64,000 bases of DNA from Acholoe squamosa (GCA_949317995.1 OX439040.1:72513972-72577971); one strand, 5' to 3'; counted from the first letter of the stretch, positions 1 through 14,500 are shown. Numbers and translations are program-made. The notes: generated from the letters alone by a model not told the origin.

Positions 1-700
1 ACACCATGGCTACCATATTTTAAGAATACCTAATACCTTTAGCACTTATATATAACCTGCCCTCACTTGAGGTCATTTAAAGAGGATTTTGGGTGTCAGG
101 GTGCCCATCACCCGGAAGCTAGAGTAAGATTGATCCTCATAATTATAAGACCTCTGCACTAAAACAGGCATTCATGGCATATGTATGTCCATTTGGAAGA
201 TTTCCCATTAGAATATCCTTTTTAGAAAAAATAAACAAATATATAATATGAACAAGATTTATAAATATATAATATAGTATGTTTGGTCAGAGGTATGAGT
301 AACTAATGCAAAAGAGTAGGCATAGATCACTGGTAGGTAGTGTGCACAACTGGTGGCTCCATGATCAGAGTTGCCACTGAGGTGCCATTTTCTATGTGAA
401 AGGCATAAACCTTGCCATATTGAGCAAATCAATACCAGGCTTGGACTAGATGCATTTCTGTATAGACCCACTTTAGGAGACAAAAGGGCAAGTCTTGTTT
501 ACTCCATCAATACGTGCCTGTGTGAACCTTCATGATGTAGACTGACTGTGTATATGCATTAAACAGAAACATTGACCAGGCAAATGCAGTCGAATAGGAG
601 TTGTCAAAATATTTTTAACACTCCCTCCCTTTCCAAAGACCTGTTAACCCTCCCTTGTTGTTGAGAAATGAGCACTCACTTCTTTTTATGTTTAATTTAG

Positions 701-773
701 TGGACTCAGGTGCACCTGCGAAGAAGACAAGTGGATTGTAACGATAGTGATTGTGCTACCAAGAAACCTCAGT
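701..773 (+). CDS. Candidate internal exon, unknown product
   Basis: A T-rich tract and AG (TTTAATTTAG) precede, and a strong donor GTAAGTA follows, a 73 bp segment. Two frames are open (QVHLRRRQVDCNDSDCATKK or CTCEEDKWIVTIVIVLPRNL). The third gives DSGAPAKKTSGL and stops. The signals are good, but no family is recognisable and the frame is undecided. It could belong to a gene entering from the left. Confidence 0.28.
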
Positions 774-1465
774 GTAAGTACACACATATACATGTATAAA
801 TTATGATTCAGCATGCATTCATTTTCCTGTTGCACTTTGGAACTGTCATATCAGACAGCCCCATTGATAACTGAGAATGGTGCATTCTGCTGCATACCAC
901 ATGGCTTGACACATGGCCATAGTCAGTCAATTACTACCCACCACCGTAGTGAAAGGGGTGGTGGGTACATGGCTTCCAACCACTACCTGTCATCAGTCGA
1001 CCACACCCAGAGGTGTTAGCACACTCTCTGTGACAGGTTATTGATACACAATGTCTTCTACTACAACTCTACCCCAACCTTAAAGCCTTTTGTTTTGTAT
1101 CAGACAATATTTGGGACTTCAATACAAGCACTATGTTGTGGATTAAATGGCCGATTAAATTTACATGTTACATAGACTCTTTAGCATATGTTTGAATGAA
1201 ATTTAGCTTACTTCCTCATCAAGTATGAACATCATTTTCAGGTATAACGTTAACAAGGATTTCATAATAAATTATAAGTAAAATCTTTGTGATGTAGGTA
1301 TGTTGGAGGAAAGGACAGAGATACAAGTTATGAAAGCCTAATCAGATGCATCAGTAAAAGGCAGAGTGATGTTGACCTGTTGCTTTATGGTCAGCTAGCA
1401 GCTGTGATGGCAGCATTACGGCTAATAGACCTGACATTGCTCGTAAGGTCTGTCATTTGCTGACA

Positions 1466-1467
<2 letters not shown>

Positions 1468-1520
<53 letters not shown>
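1468..1520. repeat. (TA)n microsatellite
   Basis: An uninterrupted TA dinucleotide run of about 26 units. Confidence 0.95.
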
Positions 1521-1524
<4 letters not shown>

Positions 1525-4019
1525 ACAAATGGCCTACATAGCAGCCCAATCTTTTAAGGTCATCAAAAGAGGAGAAACCCCTTCATTCTCCACCAAAGTA
1601 GTCTCCAAGGGCTCTAGACTGAATCACCTGTTCTTGACATCTTAGCATCCTAAGGAATCATTCATGTACTTGCTCTCAGGTTCACTTAAGACAGCATGGT
1701 ATTATGCCTGAAAGGAAGCACACAAAAAAGGGTTTTGATGATCTGTAACAATGACTTCACACATGAACTATTCATGAGTGCTCCTGTTCACAGGTCAGGG
1801 GGGCATCCCCCCCTGAGGAAGAGGTTTGATACCGGAAGGGCAGTGAGCCAGGTCTGTCAGGAGGTATACAGTAGGCTCTATACAAGGATTGTATGATTGT
1901 GAGCCAACTTCACTGCAGAATCCTTTTGTCATTCTGTATTGGGAGTGACTCTCCCTATAAAATAGAGGCATACAATGCTGTCAACCTATCAATATACTTT
2001 AGGATTATAATTCTTCTTAACCTCTAGCCTCTTGAGCTCTAGCTTAAACTGTGCACACTGTGTCTGTTTTATCTTAATTTTTTTACATTGAAAAGCAAAT
2101 ACTGCTTCCTATTGTGGTGAAAGTAGAGTCATGACTGCAAGATCATAAGATAAAGCAATACCTTTTGTATAAAAGAAAAAAAAATGAGCAATGACAAGAA
2201 ACATCTTGATTATAAGCAAGATTTTGAGAGACAGGATTGGTCAATATCTCAAAGCTGTACCACTGCAATCCCAATAAATGTTACTTATTTGCTGAAAGTA
2301 GTACACTGTACAGTGTGGATACATATACTGACTGCTTAATCAGGTTACACCACTTACCAGCTAGTGTCCTGTCTATACTACTGTACTATAAATTGCCAGC
2401 AGGCAAATAAAAGGTATACTGATGTCCCAGGGCTGCTGCGGTAGGTATTGCTTACTACAATGATCTTTTCCAATAAATGATATAAATAAGTGATTTCTGT
2501 TGCCGTAACAATAATTGTACTCATTCATCCAGTTGAAATTTTGATGGCATTAATGGTATCAACACATTTAAGAAGTAGGTTCAATTCTGAACAGGAAGTG
2601 CATATCTGACTATTGAATAACATATTGAATAGAGAGGGATATAGATAGGAAACATAAAACTAATGTTAATAAAAGACTACAGTGATTAATCCAGGATGAA
2701 GCTTATGCAATGATCAGCATCCAATATAGAAACAGGGCAGTAAATTTACAGTTGATAATGCCGTTTTATATTACCAGGGATGCATTCACCACAGGAATCC
2801 ATCAGAACTACCACTAGTTAATGGTATGCTAACAAGCAGAATATATAAAAACAACAACTCAATCGTAGCTGTATCAGAGCTTCATCTCATGATGATTACA
2901 GCTTTGAGACTGCAGGTCACAGCAGGACTGAAAGTTGGTTATAATGTATTGGTTGGTAAATTGGTTAGGATGTATAATTGTATGTAAAAATAAGGTAAAG
3001 GAAAGACTGTGTGTTTGGCAGCCAGACTTGGGGGTTCCTGTTCCAAAGCCACAGTGCAATATCATTTAAATTGGAATTACCCTTACAAGGTGCACGGTCA
3101 AAAAGAAATCACTAAAAAGACGGTGATTCACTGAAAATGCGGGTGCTAGTGAATAAAAAATCTAAAAATATGACGAATCCCCATTGAAAACTGCAGAGAA
3201 TCACCATACAGTGAACCTGCTACTATAGGGGAAATCACTGTTCTTTTAAATTACAGTGAATTGCCATACAATTTTAGAGATTCCATGCTAAATTTAGGAA
3301 AGTTTTTAACAGTATGTCCTTTTATAGACCCTATTGTCTGTACCTAATTGTAAATGGAAATACATCATGGCATTTGCTTCAGACATGACACAATATTGTG
3401 GATTAGAGTTGATGGATCGTCAAAGCTTAACCACTAGGGTCGATATCTATCTCAGCCATTACTTAACGTAAGTGCATAGTGCCACACTGATCCTAAACTG
3501 ACATTGACAAATACTCAAATATAATATGCAAGGAGGGTGATTATCCTTGCCATTTGCCACAGGCTGCTACCAGTCTGGGAGCCATAAAAATCTCTGGTTG
3601 TTTGCCAGTTTGATCACTAAGCCTGTATGCATGAGGATACATGAGTGTCTAGACAGTGTGCAGTGTTATCTGTGACACTTATCTGACACACCATCACACC
3701 ATGATGGTATGTGTGGCTGACCTGTAAACATAGTGGGAGACCTACAAAATGTGCTGCACTTCCTGCTCTTTGTCATCAACCTTACTATATGTTGTCCAGA
3801 GGTCAGGTTCACTTGATACTTACCTATGCAGGGCCATGTGCCAAGCACATTCTATGCAACATTATTAATCCCTCTCAATTCAGCATTCTCCACCAAGTCA
3901 TCTTTGTATATTCTTTTTGATCTGTCCATTCACATTTCTTTATGATGCTTTATCAACACTTACCTTTGCCTTTTATCTATGTCAACAGTGCTCACACTTG
4001 TAATGTTTTATGGTTTCAG

Positions 4020-4060
4020 AGGCATACTCACCTAAAAAGAAGAAAAGATACAAGCATTAG
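4020..4060 (+). CDS. Candidate terminal exon ending SPKKKKRYKH
   Basis: After TATGGTTTCAG one frame reads AYSPKKKKRYKH and then TAG. It is a lysine-rich tail like those ending nuclear proteins. Joining it to the 701 exon is phase-compatible only with an alternative donor at 772. No clear AATAAA was found within the next kilobase. Confidence 0.22.
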
Positions 4061-4405
4061 GTCATTGGCATTCCTGATGCAAGACAATTGATCAAGATGA
4101 ATTCATCCTTACAATGAATACAAGATGAGCATAGAGGGGCAAAATTCAAAGTAAATGTAGATTAGCGTGATGACAGCAGCATTAAAGTGTCATGCAGCTA
4201 CCCTCTCAGGAGTTATTAGACCATTTAGTGATGGCATGGTGCAAAAATGCACCCCTGGTGAGTAACCCACCATATGTTTGTGATAAAAAGGCTGAAGGGA
4301 CTACAGAGCATTAAAGCACCATTAGGCCATTGACAGGCTGAAAAGGTCTATGCGTTTGGACACAGTGAAACACCTTTTATGGTACAGGTAATCAGGGCAG
4401 TGGTA

Positions 4406-5307
4406 CACTGCAAAAATGGTGTTTAGATTTTAAACATGTTTAGGTCTAAACATGTTTAAAACCTAAACATATAGGTCAGTTAGGTGTCTCATCGACTACA
4501 CATTTAGGAAATGAACACTTTTATTCTAACTACATAAACATTTAAACTAAACATGTTTAGATGTTTAGAGTTGAGACAGTTGAATAATAGGTGTTTAGCT
4601 TTAAACATCAATATGTTTAGATACTTGGATGTTGAATCCACACCAGGTGGCAGCACTACCTTTGAATGGACTATCTGCACACAGTTATAATCAATTGTTG
4701 TGACAAATGTCCCCAAATCCCATGTTTATCATAGTTTCATTTCATAGAATGTCATGTGAATAGAAAGGGCAATGGAAAATTGACTAGATTCACCTTATGC
4801 CACCATCATTAGCATAAAACAATCAATAAGCTCCCTGACTGACACCTATTTGATGTTATTCTGGAATAGATAAGGCAATGTCCTTCCTGCCAAGCTGTTG
4901 CACTTTCTCAAGTCTCTCATTCTGATGCAGTGTGTAATACATGTACATGTATATAGCTGTGGCTGACATCTTTGGAGACTTTGACAAGTAAATACCTGCT
5001 GATGCCCCCCCCCCAGTAAATGAGAAAACAAACAAAATATATCTCTGTTTTCTAATGCATACATGTCTGCAAACCTTAACTCTCCATCAAATCATTTAAA
5101 CATCTAAACAAAAAAAAGTCATAAACACCTAAACACAAAAATTCATATATCTAAACACAAGGTTTTAACCTAAACACCTACATTTCTAAACACTTGAACT
5201 AAGCACATTGTTTGGCTAAACATGTTTAGGAAATTAATGTGATTACAAAAACGTTGCAAGAATATGTTTAGAATTGTGTTTAGGATCTAAACACCATTTT
5301 TGCAGTG
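4406..5307. mobile_element. Foldback element with CACTGCAAAAATGG termini
   Basis: The element is 902 bp with inverted ends CACTGCAAAAATGGTGTTTA and TA on both flanks. The interior, especially the ends, is built from many copies of a self-complementary motif, AAACATGTTTAG, and its variants. There is no transposase frame, so it is a non-autonomous foldback/MITE. The superfamily is unassigned. Confidence 0.75.
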
Positions 5308-5849
5308 TAGGAATAAGCCCTTTACTTGGTGCCATATATCTGCATGAAATATGAAACAGGTATAGTAGGGAGAATGGGTAGTGATATGAACAAAAGGAGG
5401 AGATACCATTAAGGTTTTCAGGTGTTTTAAAGACCTATTCAGGACTGCACATCTTCAAGTGCTTGGAGAGTGACAGGTGTCCTGGTCATTCTCACGTTGT
5501 ATGGAGCAATCTTGGAGATACAGATTGCCACATTAATCCCCTTAAGGGAAATTTGTTGCCCCCTAGAAAATCCCCATCTGGAATGATTGACTGTCTTCAT
5601 GCAGTAAACAGAAATATGATTGCATCCATTACCTTTCGCATTTCCAAGGTGAGATATCTTTGAAAGTAGCCTGCCCCCCCCCCACCTATTTTCCTTTCAT
5701 AAGTTAAGATTAATGGGCATACAAGTATGGTATTATTGAAAAGGTTTAGTGAAGACCTAAATACTTTTTGACCATGGGAGTGACCAACCTTAAGTTCAGT
5801 CGTATTCATATCATAACACAATTTGTCAATTATAATTGCAATGTCGATT

Positions 5850-6022
5850 ATTGATCAATGATATTTTCCTTTACTTCTGGTTCTGACCACACTGAAAACA
5901 TGGAAGATCCGAAACTAGGTCCTCAAGTTTACGATACCTAAAACTACAGCTTTAGGTAGTTGACTAGTTTCGGAACTTCCATGTTTTCAGTGCAGAAGTA
6001 AAGGAAAATATCATTGATCAAT
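5850..6022. mobile_element. Palindromic foldback, about 85 bp arms
   Basis: The arms start ATTGATCAATGATATTTTCC and continue through CACTGAAAACATGGAAG to a centre near 5936. The right arm mirrors the left with few differences. An inner CACTGAAAAC terminus suggests an element nested in a palindrome or a complete small foldback. Confidence 0.7.
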
Positions 6023-9000
6023 GATCACCCCCATTTAACCAAAATACCTACTCCCTTTCGTTGATCCAGCCCATATCAGTCACTGAATATGACACCCCCC
6101 CCCCAGAAATATACACAGTCACTGACAAAATAATTAGGTCAACCTAACAGTGGACATACACCTAGAGGCACACTTATATAGGTAAAATTTTCCACAATAA
6201 AATCCCCTGAAGTTACACCTGATGAGACTATGAAATAGTCGAAACACTCCTTAGATACCAAACTATCTCACTCAGAGTGACAGCTGACTGTCACTAAACA
6301 GCCTTGCACCATGGGTAATCTCACACCCATAAGCTTTGAAGAACACAAGTCCACTCAAGTGCCATCAAAACTTGATTTGTACATGTTATTGAATATAACA
6401 AATAATGACTGGACTTTCAACAAAATAAATCAAGGCAAAATTATGAGAAATCCACAATAATGACCTAGAAAGCCCCTGCAACCAATCAGATTGCAGTGAC
6501 TGGGAAGGTATCATTTAACCCTGAGACAGATTCTGGAGGCAACTTTTGGGACTCACCTGGACCAGTTGAAGGAGTGTAGTGTTGGGGAAACATTACTGTT
6601 CTTTGTACCTCGTCCATACTTCGTGCAATGTCGATTATTGAGTTTGGAGAATGCTCAGATAAGTTTTCCAGATAACTATTAATCACAATGCATTCTGCTG
6701 AGTATGTTTATTTGGTATTGAGATAACAAAGGGACAGAGAATTCAGGAATGTCTCCTGAAATTAAGCCGTGCTTGGAATTTGAAAAACAAGATTGTAGAA
6801 TTTCAGCACACGGTCTTCAAACGCCTGCATTAAATGTCAACTGGCAAGTGGAAGGTTTTGATGGAACCTTTAGTGCATTTTTCTATTTGTTAAAAGCATT
6901 TACATCTGATATCCCTGACAAAGCTGCTGGCTGGTGATTTAATCTGATCTCAGTGAAATGAGGCACACTTGAAATGATACTTGTCACTGGGTTTTCGCTG
7001 AGTAAAGAGTGTCACCAATGGGAGCACTGATGCCAATATTTTCTTTTGGTAATTTTTCTTTGGCAGACAGATTCCATGACTATCATTTTCAAAAAGCCAA
7101 CAATGGCAGATATCAGGGTGTGAGGGGAAAGATTTACGTCAGGCTATAGATGTATAAATTATTCACCTTTATGATAAATCCTTTTCCTCATCCCTTGTCC
7201 TGAATGTTTCAAGATACTATTAGAAAGTAAAGTCAAAGAGTGATTGGGTTTAAGGTGCACCTCATAAGGCACAACCTGACTTCAAGGGGATGCTATAAGG
7301 CACATTTGGGGTATGAACTCTGACCGTTTGTACTAATTCAATGTACAGTATCCACAACTTGAACTTACCTGCCTAACTATGGTTGTCTCTATAAGGTGCT
7401 CCCCTACCGTTGGCTGTCTCTATAAGGTGCCCATTCTCACACATGGGTTGCACCTAATATACATGGTGTTATGGTATTAGTAATATGTCTTTGTGATATT
7501 TCATTAAATTTGATTTTGTTGATAAATCTAGATGTACCAGTATTACTTTACTGGTACAGATGTAATATTAATCCACACTGGATGTAAAACCACATTACGG
7601 TACTTTATTTACCTACTACCCTAAGGGTATTGGTTGGCCAAAGCTGACGAGATTGCATTACCTGACCTCTTAATGGTAACCCCAGGATATGAGGGCAGCA
7701 AAAGAAGGCAGCAACGTCATAATAATGAGGAAAGAGCCTCGGATGATGGAGGCATTGAAGTGATTATATCATTAAAGACCCACAGGCTTCACACAGCCCT
7801 GCCTGCGTGGTAAAGCAATGCTCTGGAATTTTTCCATTAGAACTGCCATAAATTCCTGTATGGCTTGTGGATGATTTCAGAGTTTGGCTGGTAGACATGG
7901 TTTTACAAAATTGGCAAACTTTGCAGGCCCAAAATCAATGCTGCTTATAGCAAAGCTAGGAACTGATGATGTGACTTATATGCACCAGGATTTTACAAAC
8001 ACAACACAAACTGCTGCCCATAGCAAAGCAAGCATTCAGGTTGCTAGCACTGACAATTTCAACATTTCCACACCGCTTTAAAGATTGTTGGCAAACTCAC
8101 GGGACCAAGCGAAAAAATTGTGACGATCTTATTGATCAAGGGGTGGTCACGTGACTTTTTAATGTGGACGTGCATTCGTATGCTAGGCTTCAAACATGGG
8201 TGCAGCATATACATTTTTTGTGAAAAACATGAAGCTTATCCTCATTGTTTATGCAGTGTTGTGAAACCATATGATGGATGGCTACCACCACATAGTTTGT
8301 AATGACTTTTATTATGGCTTCATGCATAGTGAATGGGATTCTAAATGCCTGTTACCTCTGCAGAAAGTAGGAGAAATTGCTTTTTGCCATAGAGAGCAAT
8401 CGGTCACCCTGGTATATAGTCCCTGAAATCCCTTTACTTTCACAGACATTCCTTGTACCACCGCACTGCCACCTGGGACTCCTTGTAAAAACTATATTGG
8501 TTTACTACAATACAATTGAGCAGGTGACTCACTGTTCAGTTTTACAAGGATCCCTGGTAGATTCAACAGTTATTTTTTACAGTTTGGGCACAACTCATCT
8601 TCTTATTATATATAATTATGATGAGTTTCCATGTGAAAATCACTTAAATTGCATAAGTTGTGTCCACTAGGAAGGAAATGGTAAAGAGGGTGGAATTAAC
8701 ATTATGATGGACAATGTAGAAATGGCCACTTGCTCTACTGTATAGTTGCCATTAATTAATAGCTTGATATGCAGTTGTAAACCGCCCAGTTTCTAGGACG
8801 CTAGCGGAAATATGAGGGGTATGGTGACTGTATAACTGGATGGGGAAATCAAGGACATGGTTGGCTTTGTTTTGGCAAGCAGCCTTCAGTGACTGTCTCT
8901 TATCAACGATATAGAATATCACAGGGTATACCCAGTGCTTATATTACCATTATTGTTTGTTCTCTTGATATATCCATTGGCAGTATTCATTTGCAGAAAT

Positions 9001-9593
9001 TCCATGTAGTGGCAGACCAGCTGAAGATTTGTAGGGGATGACTGTCACTGAGAAAAAGTGTCAAGGGGCATATCCTACATATCCAGGACCCCAGTTGGGT
9101 AAAATCAACAAGAGGAAAATGCCACTTATTAAAATTGATAAAGTGATAATGGCCAATTGGCATCCCTTAGCTATGGCAAGGAACAGAGGGCTTATAGGCT
9201 AATGGACAAGTGTCTCTGTGTATTGAAAAGTCTAATCCTTTCAAAGGATAAGGGTCATGTCCCCCTCTCATTTGTGTCCCTATAACCCTCATGGCTCTGC
9301 CACTATTTTCATCCTGAATCAAAGAATAAAGTAAAGTAATATTGGAAAGATGTAACAATATAGAAGAGATGTATAAATAGAAGCTACACTCCTCTGTTCA
9401 TGACTGATCATAGATAATCAATCATTCTGATTGATGAGTATTTGAGGACCAAATCGTTGAACAAATCAGTCCCAAGTACCTCAATATTTAAACTCCCACC
9501 ATGTAGAAGGTGGATAAGGTTGACTGGGCGTTTGTTACAGCATACATACAGGTTGGGAACATCATCAATTTTCACTATGCAGTAGACCAAGTA
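6023..9593. other. Noncoding stretch with degenerate repeats
   Basis: No gene is recognised. 7240-7450 holds several TATAAGGYGC/AAGGCAC motifs related to the TA-flanked elements at 36929 and 58865. 8400-8583 is a CACTGTAAAAAA-family copy. Short open frames at 7884 and 8377 coincide with repeats or lack support. Confidence 0.45.
8400..8583 (-). mobile_element. CACTGTAAAAAATAAC-family element copy
   Basis: Read on the minus strand it begins CTGTAAAAAATAACTGTTGA and matches the copy at 26587-26803 over most of its length. Related copies are at 22300-22400 and around 27000-27375. Confidence 0.65.
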
Positions 9594-10054
9594 CAGTGAA
9601 AATGATGCAGGTCTGAAGTGAGTAGATGCGGGCTGAGCAGACGCAGTCCGAGCAGACACGGGACAGATATTTTTCCATTATTTGCCAATGATGGCCACAT
9701 ATGTTGAACGTATGGGATAAATATGGTACTGTGTAATAAGTGCTGCCTCTGAAGTTATCAAATCATTACTTTCAGCTTTGTAATGTCCAGAAACAGAGAA
9801 TTGACTCTTATGTCCTGTGTCTGCTCATTTGCTTGGACCGTGTCTGCTCATTTATGGAGCTGCTCATCAGTTTTTAGCCTATTACAACCACAATTTATTA
9901 TCTATGGGGTATACATGGTATCAAGGAATATAACAGAACCATATTTGTCCATTATGTTCAAAATCTGTGGCCATCATAGGTGAATAATCGAAAAATATCT
10001 GTCCCGTGTCTGCTTTGACCGTGTCTGCTCACTTCAGACCTGCATCACTTTCGC
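9594..10054. mobile_element. Foldback element with GATGCAGGTCTGAAG termini
   Basis: Inverted terminal repeats of about 70 bp start AGTGAAAATGATGCAGG on the left and are mirrored on the right (CTGCATCACTTTCGCT). Inside, GTCTGCTCA units recur at both ends and near 9815-9870. It is 461 bp with no coding capacity. Confidence 0.72.
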
Positions 10055-10166
10055 TGGACGTGGTCAGTAGCAGAACCAGAATATTAAGGGTGGGGGCAAT
10101 ATTGAGAGAAATAATGTCCTTATGAATTTCCCAGGCCATCAAAGGCATGCACACTGGGGGGAAGCA

Positions 10167-10275
10167 GATAAACCCCCAAGCAGCAATATTCTGGTTTGTG
10201 AGTTACACTTTGTGGGTCCCCCAGTGTGTCAACCATAGTGTTACAAACCAGGATATTGCTGCTTGGGGGTTTATC
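10167..10275. repeat. Strong inverted repeat (hairpin)
   Basis: The arms read GATAAACCCCCAAGCAGCAA and its mirror, about 33 bp each with one or two mismatches. An overlapping second inverted pair, ACACTGGGGG/CCCCCAGTGT, is present. Confidence 0.8.
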
Positions 10276-10319
10276 TTTAATCCTATAAGGTCAGAATGAT
10301 CCATTAATTGAACTTGGAG

Positions 10320-10480
10320 AGCTACTGAAGTGCTGGTGTGCAGACTCGCTAGCACAGCATTGGTGCATCATGCCGACCAATGGGCACGATGCAACCCATA
10401 AAGGGTGAAAGGCATCATGGCCATTGATTTTGTCGTCATGGTAAGACAGGCATGCATCATGCTGACCATACAGGATTGTT
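10320..10480. mobile_element. TTAA hairpin element, degenerate copy
   Basis: It has a half hairpin of module 1 (GAAGTGCTGG ... ATTGGTGCATCATG) and a right-terminus-like ATAAAGGGTGAA. The copy is eroded and its borders are unclear. Confidence 0.55.
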
Positions 10481-10569
10481 TATCCCAGAGTGTCAGGGCC
10501 AATGAAGCACAAGAGTGGCCCTTAAGTATTAAGGTTGTATCCCCACTCTGGAGGATTACTAATATCTAC

Positions 10570-11491
10570 CTGTAAAACAGGTAAACAATGTGCCTCATTT
10601 CAGACACGCTGTTAAATGTAGTCTATATGGTTGTCATGACCCTTATTACATCATCTTCCCCCATTGTCTTCCTCTGACACAATGGCCATGCATGACATCA
10701 GCGGACACAATAAGGCAAGGGTATGTGGGGGGAGTACATTTAGGGTGTGTAGCTGGTGGCATTGTTTTGTAACACATGATAAAGGGACATTGAGTCATAG
10801 TTGGATCAATATTGTAGTATACAACATCAATACTATAGTATTGGGGGGGGGGGCTTTACGTTAACACTACAGGGCTGATGTTCCCTCGGGGAGCACACTG
10901 AAATAGTGATATCCCACTGAGCAGGACTTGAGCTGGGAACATTTGTAACTGGGTGAATTTGGGGAGCTGACCACTTCTGAAAAAGAACTTAAGAGGTTCT
11001 CAAGAATTTAATGCATGACCTGCAAGAACAGAAACAAAACAATTACTCTAGAGTGACTGGAGATATGTTAAAATGAATCTTGAGATCGTTTAAGGATGTA
11101 GACTCAAGAGTATTGGCATGTCCAAATTTCCAGGAGATAATCACATTCTCAATTTGTGTAGTGTTCACAGGTTGGGACTCACGAAATTTCTGAGACCATG
11201 AGATTTTGTTCAGAGGGATCCCAGTGTTGATCAGTAACTCACTAGCACTCTTTTGCTGCATTATTGTGATAACATAACATAAAGCTAGAGGCATCTTTAA
11301 GATTTAATATTGCATAATTGCACCTGGCCACACCAACCATCAAGCCTCACAGAGGATTTACTGGTACCTTCAGCACTTTGATTTTACAAATGAAATTGAT
11401 TTCCCTAATGCTAGTGTATTGACCAGGTAAAACTAACATGATGCACCAGTGTGCGTTGCAATCTCATTCTCTCTCATTCTCTCTATATATA

Positions 11492-11528
<37 letters not shown>

Positions 11529-14500
11529 CTCTCTCTCTTTTTCTCCGCTGAGATCAGTGAATCAATCAATATCATAAAGAAAAATACCTCCCGTTCACAG
11601 TGCAATGAATCTTAAGAATCCCAACGTCTTGAAAACTAATTTTGGTTTGCTGATATCTTAGCAGACAAGCAATCAACATAAAACTCACACAAACCTGTTT
11701 AGAGATAATTCCATCATGATGTGAGTCCCAGTACCAACACCTCCTCCATCACACTTGGTGATTGGCTGTGCTCTGCCTTCGGGACATTCTGGTGGGGCTC
11801 TGGAGGCACACTGCTATTTAGCTTAGTTCATAAATTTCTGATGGGAATCTCAAATGGAGTTCTTCCAGTGTCTGTTCTTGACCATATGTATTGTGAGTAC
11901 CTGCTAATGCAGGTTTTCCACTGCTGTCCGTCAGGCGAATTTTCATTAATGTGACCGATTTTTCATACTTTTGCAGAATAATTGGATTAGCGAAAATGAC
12001 CTACAGCAGTGGAATACCCGCTTACCACAGAGGTTTACGTCTTGATGCTAAATAGCGTTCAATCTCTACTGGTATTTAAGCTGAGAGAGAATTGGTCTCG
12101 ATGTGCTCATGAATGATCATTCTATGGAGGATTAACCATGAATCGTCCACATTCCTTGAGAGATCCACCCCATGAAATAGCTGTAAAAATGGGGTTTCTG
12201 CTCAATCAACATGTCTCGTGCCGAACATTGAATCGACCTATTAACGTTAACTGCCCCCATTTTTGCCCATTTTCCCTTGATAATCATAATTTTTAACACC
12301 TAGGTAACTTTGAACAGCTCTGTAGATCTTAATATTTGGAGTAGAAACAAAGGGAAAGAAACGGCACTAGGGAATGACCCACGGATTAGTTTCAAATCAT
12401 TAGAAGTGACATTGTACCATAGTTCTATCCTATAGTGTAGTTCAAACAAAGAGAAGCTAAAAAGGAACGTTTTGATTTTCATTTACATTCCAAATCTATC
12501 AAAACCTGTCTATTAAAATGGAAAATTTGTTCCTCTAGATGGGGCGAGCTGCTACCTTACGGCCCTCAGTAGGTAAATGGCTGCCAGTGGTGCTCATACT
12601 ATCAGTGAGAGGATTCTGTAACCTTTCTCACTGTTGAACTTTGTGCAGACAACAAGATTCATTCCCAGGCCGGAAAAGATTCAATTTTGGATGACCACTG
12701 GGTAGAAAATCACATTACGCTATCCCCTTTACTGATAACTCTAGGCATGTTTTATTACAAATGCCAACCAAATTACATTACACGTGTCTTTATGGATAGG
12801 TACAGTACTACTGGGAGAAGCCGTGTTAGAGATAGGGTAGGGGGAAAGCCATAGGTACTTTAAGTGACTATTTGGTGAACTGATATGAAGCCTCACATTG
12901 ACATAGGCCTACACAAAGAAGAGCAGCCACTAACTCGTCGACAGGAAGCTGACAGAATAAAAGCATCTCTGTTCATAGGTAGGTCCTGTGCTACTGGGGA
13001 AATGTTTCTGTCAAGGATTAAGCCCTGGATATCTTAGTGGCCATTTCCTGTACAATATCATGAGACTCTTATTGCATATGTTACAGAAGAGAGAATCTAA
13101 AATTTGCACATGATCAATATTCATCAATTATTCTGATGGATGAGTGTTTGCAGATTAAATCGTTAGACAAATCAATATCCACTTATATTTAAATTCAGAC
13201 AATGTATGCAAACAGGCCACTACATCATGTATATACAGGCACAGCTGAAGTATCCTATTCCATCATTTTCTACAATGAATAATGAAATATTCTCTTTATT
13301 CTAATGCGAATCGCATATCCTATTAGTAAAAGAGGCCGATAGCTTTGTATATCATTAGATCGATAATTTTATAGGCTCTGGGACATATCATTTAAAAAGG
13401 GCAATTTCACATGCCAGAATCTTTTTCTGATCCCCCATCAATAATGTAAAAATAATCACGACCTCCCACAAAGAACTAAATTGGTAAAATGGCCCACTCT
13501 CATGTGGAATGACGCACTGCCACCAGTAGTTTATCATGCGCCCACCCCACCCCCTCACTTTTTCATATTGGCAGCTGCCAGAATACACCAAGCACCTGTC
13601 AATAAATGACTTCGTCAGTGTATATGAATATTCAGCCTTGTAGCACGGCATGCCGCCTTCTGCTCAGCAATGCATTGGATTCTTATGGTGAGTAACTCAT
13701 CAGCAGTATAATAATAAGGCAGTCTGATCCCTCAGCGCATCAACCCCCAGGGTTGTCAGGATCCATGATTGGAGCACTGGACATCTATTCCCCCAGGCTA
13801 CACATATACATACTGTTAGCAAATAGGTATGATGCATTAAGGCATTTTTCCTTTGAGCCTTTTGAGGAGCTGATATACCTTGGACGATTACTATCATAGT
13901 GGCCGATATAATTGCCTGAGTGGTCATTTATTTCAATTCCACTGTACCCCGGTGCGGGTATATGAAACAGGCGCTTATTTAATATACAGTTTTTGGTGCT
14001 TAAGGCTGACCTTAACAGTCCCATATACCTCCCCCCCCGTGCATACATATTGGAGACTGGCGCTTAATTGAGACCTGGTGCTTAGATGGGTCATTCCTGC
14101 AGAATTGTAGCTATTAGGTAAACAAACTGCCCCATTTGAGACCCTTTATTGAGTATAATCTATATTGGAATCATGGCCATGGTTACATATATAAAATCCC
14201 CCCGTAGTATACAACTGTGTCCAATGACGGTGGCACCTGCTCAATTTGCATCACTAAGCCAATTAAGTTACAGAGAGGAGTAGATCCATGTTATGCAGCT
14301 GGTGGCATTGTTTTATAACACACAATTCAGGAGTCATATTCGGGTCAATTAACTATTATTGTACAGTACAGGGACTACATTTTAGTTAACCATGAGGTCT
14401 TCTTTGATCAACTACCTTTTTAAGGTTTCTAAGTAAGCAGGAGCATTTCTCTCATTCTCACCCTGTTTGAATATAGCTCTTATACATTAACGGTCGCTTG

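Larger units (their letters stand above)
1..4405. other. AT-rich noncoding stretch around two weak exon candidates
   Basis: Apart from the two candidate exons and a TA microsatellite, I see no gene or clear element. Short open frames here lack splice context or recognisable motifs. Confidence 0.5.
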
